A stretch of DNA of 64,000 nucleotides from Kitasatospora sp. NBC_00458 (GTDB taxonomy: Bacteria; Actinomycetota; Actinomycetes; Streptomycetales; Streptomycetaceae): positions 3,845,001-3,909,000 of the forward strand of contig NZ_CP107904.1 of assembly GCF_036013975.1 (NCBI RefSeq), read 5' to 3'. The notes below the pieces were generated by a model. The model worked only from the letters and a program-made list of their open reading frames with translations, was not told where the DNA came from and did not search any database. Below, piece by piece: positions 61,927 to 64,000 of the stretch. Both the position numbers and the translations under genes were made by a program. Within the stretch, counting starts at the first letter, position 1. Each line of letters begins with the position of its first letter.

Positions 61927-63591
61927 TCAGAACAGCGTGCCGCCGACCACCTGGAGCACCAGCTGCGGGGCCACCGACAGCACCACGGCGGCCGAGGCGG
62001 TGAGCCCCAGGGCGGCCGTCAGCGTGACCGGCAGCCGCCGCTCGGAGGCCGCGGCCGGGGCCTCGGCGGGGGCCTGCGCCGGGGCGAACAGCCGCGCCGT
62101 CCAGAGCAGGTAGTAGGACAGGGCGACGACCACGTTGACCGCCATCACCGCCGCCAGCCAGCCCAGCCCGGCGTCGACCGCGGCGCGGAACACCACCACC
62201 TTGCCGAAGAGGCCGATCACGCCCGGCGGCAGCCCTGCGAGGCAGAGCAGGAAGAAGGCCAGGGCCAGCGCCGTCCAGCGGCGGCGGGCGAACAGGCCCC
62301 GGAAGTCGTCGACGCTGGTCCCGGCCCGGCGGCCGACCGCCGCCACCACGCCGAAGGCGCCCAGGTTGACCACGCCGTAGATCAGCGCGTACGCGGCGGT
62401 GGCGCCCAGCGGGTCGGTGCCGGTGGGCGCGTACCCGGCGGCGGCCAGCGGCACCAGCAGGTAGCCGGCCTGGCCGACCGAGGACCAGGCGAGCAGCCGC
62501 ACCGCGCTGAACCGGGTGTCGAACCGCTGGCGCAGCGCGCCGACGTTGCCGACCGTCATCGTGACGGCCGCCAGCACCGCCAGCACCAGGCCCCAGGTGT
62601 GCGCGTACGGCCGGAAGGCGACCGTGGTGACCAGCGCCAGTCCGGCGAGGCCGGCCGCCTTGCCGACCACCGAGAGGTAGCCGGCGACCGGGAGCGGCGC
62701 TCCGGTGTAGGTGTCGGGCACCCAGAAGTGGAACGGCACGGCGGCGACCTTGAAGGCGAAGCCGGCCAGGGTGAGCACCGCGCCGGCCTCGGCCAGCGGC
62801 CTGAGCTGCGCGGGGGCCTGCTCCAGACCGGTGGCGACGGCGCCCAGGTGCAGGCTGCCGCTCGCGGCGTAGACGAAGCCGACGCCGAGCAGCATCACGG
62901 CGGTCGCGGTGACGGAGGAGAGGAAGAACTTCAGCGCGGCCTCGGCCCCCCGGCCGTCGCGGCGGAGCGCGACCAGCGCGAAGGCCGGCAGCGAGGCCAC
63001 CTCCAGGGCGATGACCAGGGTGGCGAGGTCGCGGGAGGCGGGCAGCAGGGCGGCGCCGGCGGCGCTGGAGAGCAGCAGGAACCAGTACTCGCCGCCGGGC
63101 AGCCTCTCGTCCTCCACGGTGTGCGCGGAGAGCAGGGCGGCGATCAGCGCGCCGCCGAGCGCGAGCAGCTGGAAGACCAGGGCGAAGTGGTCGGCGACGT
63201 ACGAGCAGCCTGCGTTGTCGGTGGCGCCTGTTACGTTCTGCGCACAGAAGGTGGCTCGGGGTGAGCCCCCGGTGAGCGGGAGGAGTGCGATGAGCGCCAG
63301 GGCGAGTCCGCCGGCGGTGAGCCGGCCCAGCAGCCTCCGGTGGCGCTCGGGCAGGAACAGGTCGGTGACCAGCACGGCGAGGGCGGCCAGCGCGGCGATC
63401 AGCGGGGGCGCGATCGCCACCCAGTCCACGGACTGGATCAGGCTGCCCGGGTTGGCTACGGCGAGGGAGGTCACAGTGGGCTGCCCCGTGGAGTGAGGTC
63501 CGAGTGCGGTGCCGGGCTGTCTGCCCGTGCCGAGCTGCGTGCTGAGGAGCTGGGTGCCGAGGAGCTGGGCGCTCAGCTGGGTGCCGACCAT
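61927..63591 (-). CDS. nuoN: NADH-quinone oxidoreductase subunit N
   Basis: 554-residue proton-pumping antiporter-like subunit of complex I with about 14 helices. Conserved segments are EYWFLLLSSAAGAALLPASRD, LEVASLPAFALVALRRD, FKVAAVPFHFWVPDTYTG and GLPPGVIGLFGKVVVF. ATG 63591 stands two bases after the nuoM stop. The N-terminus carries an unusual LGTQL-repeat stretch of about 45 residues before the conserved IQSVDWVAIAPPL, so a later internal start cannot be excluded. Order nuoM-nuoN-htpX matches the second, partial nuo cluster of streptomycetes. Confidence 0.93.
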   Translation of the reverse strand: MVGTQLSAQLLGTQLLSTQLGTGRQPGTALGPHSTGQPTVTSLAVANPGSLIQSVDWVAIAPPLIAALAALAVLVTDLFLPERHRRLLGRLTAGGLALALIALLPLTGGSPRATFCAQNVTGATDNAGCSYVADHFALVFQLLALGGALIAALLSAHTVEDERLPGGEYWFLLLSSAAGAALLPASRDLATLVIALEVASLPAFALVALRRDGRGAEAALKFFLSSVTATAVMLLGVGFVYAASGSLHLGAVATGLEQAPAQLRPLAEAGAVLTLAGFAFKVAAVPFHFWVPDTYTGAPLPVAGYLSVVGKAAGLAGLALVTTVAFRPYAHTWGLVLAVLAAVTMTVGNVGALRQRFDTRFSAVRLLAWSSVGQAGYLLVPLAAAGYAPTGTDPLGATAAYALIYGVVNLGAFGVVAAVGRRAGTSVDDFRGLFARRRWTALALAFFLLCLAGLPPGVIGLFGKVVVFRAAVDAGLGWLAAVMAVNVVVALSYYLLWTARLFAPAQAPAEAPAAASERRLPVTLTAALGLTASAAVVLSVAPQLVLQVVGGTLF

Positions 63592-63593
63592 GA

Positions 63594-64000
63594 TCAGCCA
63601 CCCCCGAGGAGGTGCTTGACGGCGGGCTCGGAGAGGCCGAGCAGGAGCGCGGGCCAGAGGCCGGCCAGCAGGGTGAGGGCGACCAGCGGCGTCCAGCTGA
63701 CGGCCTCGTACGGGTGCAGGTCGGCGAGCTCCGCCACCGGGGCGGGCTGCTTCGGGTCGCCCATGCAGACCCGCCTGACCACGATCAGCAGGTACGCCGC
63801 GGTGAGGAGGGTGCCGAGACCGGCCATGACCATGTAGGTGACGAACGCCGGGCGCGAGAGGCCCTCGGCCGGGTCGAACGCGCCGAACATCGCGAGCAGC
63901 TCGCCCCAGAAGCCCGCCAGCCCGGGCAGGCCGAGGCTGGCGACGGCCGCGAAGGCGAGCAGGGCGCCGATCCGCGGTGCCCGCCCGTACAGGGCGGCGC
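63594..64000 (-). CDS. nuoM: NADH-quinone oxidoreductase subunit M, C-terminal part
   Basis: The last 134 residues of NuoM; the gene runs off the right edge, so the frame continues beyond 64000 with no start in view. The motif VASLGLPGLAGFWGELL is diagnostic of NuoM, followed by YMVMAGLGTLLTAAYLLIVVRRVCMG and the usual ending EAVSWTPLVALTLLAGLWP. It is a proton-translocating membrane subunit of complex I and is coupled to nuoN. Confidence 0.93.
   Translation of the reverse strand, partial: AALYGRAPRIGALLAFAAVASLGLPGLAGFWGELLAMFGAFDPAEGLSRPAFVTYMVMAGLGTLLTAAYLLIVVRRVCMGDPKQPAPVAELADLHPYEAVSWTPLVALTLLAGLWPALLLGLSEPAVKHLLGGG

Overview
This is a GC-rich (roughly 73%) actinobacterial chromosome segment from the Streptomycetaceae (Streptomyces or Kitasatospora). 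The evidence is the extreme third-position GC bias, frequent GTG/TTG starts, and the gene order rpoC-rpoB-rplL-rplJ-two lipoproteins-rplA-rplK-nusG-secE-tRNA-Trp-aspC, which is conserved in that family. Everything between the duplicated initiator tRNAs and secE reads on the minus strand. No insertion sequence, prophage, CRISPR array or rRNA was seen. The window looks like chromosomal core with ordinary accessory genes at the right.

Region 1 (1-4.4 kb): a sirtuin, a small membrane protein, and a NarL-type two-component pair next to a DUF4097-like surface lipoprotein. Region 2 (4.5-19.7 kb): two tandem initiator tRNA genes, then the core transcription/translation block. It carries a consensus-like promoter ahead of rpoB, an L10-leader-type region ahead of rplJ, a promoter ahead of rplK, and strong terminators after rpoC, rplL, rplA, nusG and tRNA-Trp. 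Region 3 (19.8-26.4 kb): an aspartate-type aminotransferase, an adenosine-deaminase-family enzyme, murB, a MaoC-type hydratase pair, rpmG transcribed behind tRNA-Thr and tRNA-Met, and an amidohydrolase-fold protein that has lost metal ligands.

Region 4 (26.7-39.3 kb) is the most interesting part, a potassium-uptake island. It holds kdpE-kdpD-kdpC-kdpB-kdpA-kdpF, an untracked 27-residue membrane peptide ahead of kdpF, and two separate KimA-like APC-family K+ importers. Copies of a TTGACG-type motif in direct and inverted repeats lie upstream of the kdp operon and of both kimA-like genes. This suggests one regulator, most likely KdpE, acting on three transcription units. A perfect 21-bp hairpin separates kdpC from kdpD.

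Region 5 (39.6-64 kb) is a mixed set: a HAD phosphatase, tRNA-Tyr, yajQ, an ArsR-type regulator divergent from an MFS exporter, and a four-gene operon pairing an APC permease with two metallopeptidases. It continues with a PAP2 enzyme overlapping a mug-type DNA glycosylase, a LysR regulator divergent from an NADPH oxidoreductase, a BlaI/M56 pair, and an EamA exporter and MocR/PdxR regulator whose start codons overlap head to head. It ends with htpX and the end of a NADH dehydrogenase cluster (nuoN, and nuoM cut by the window edge).
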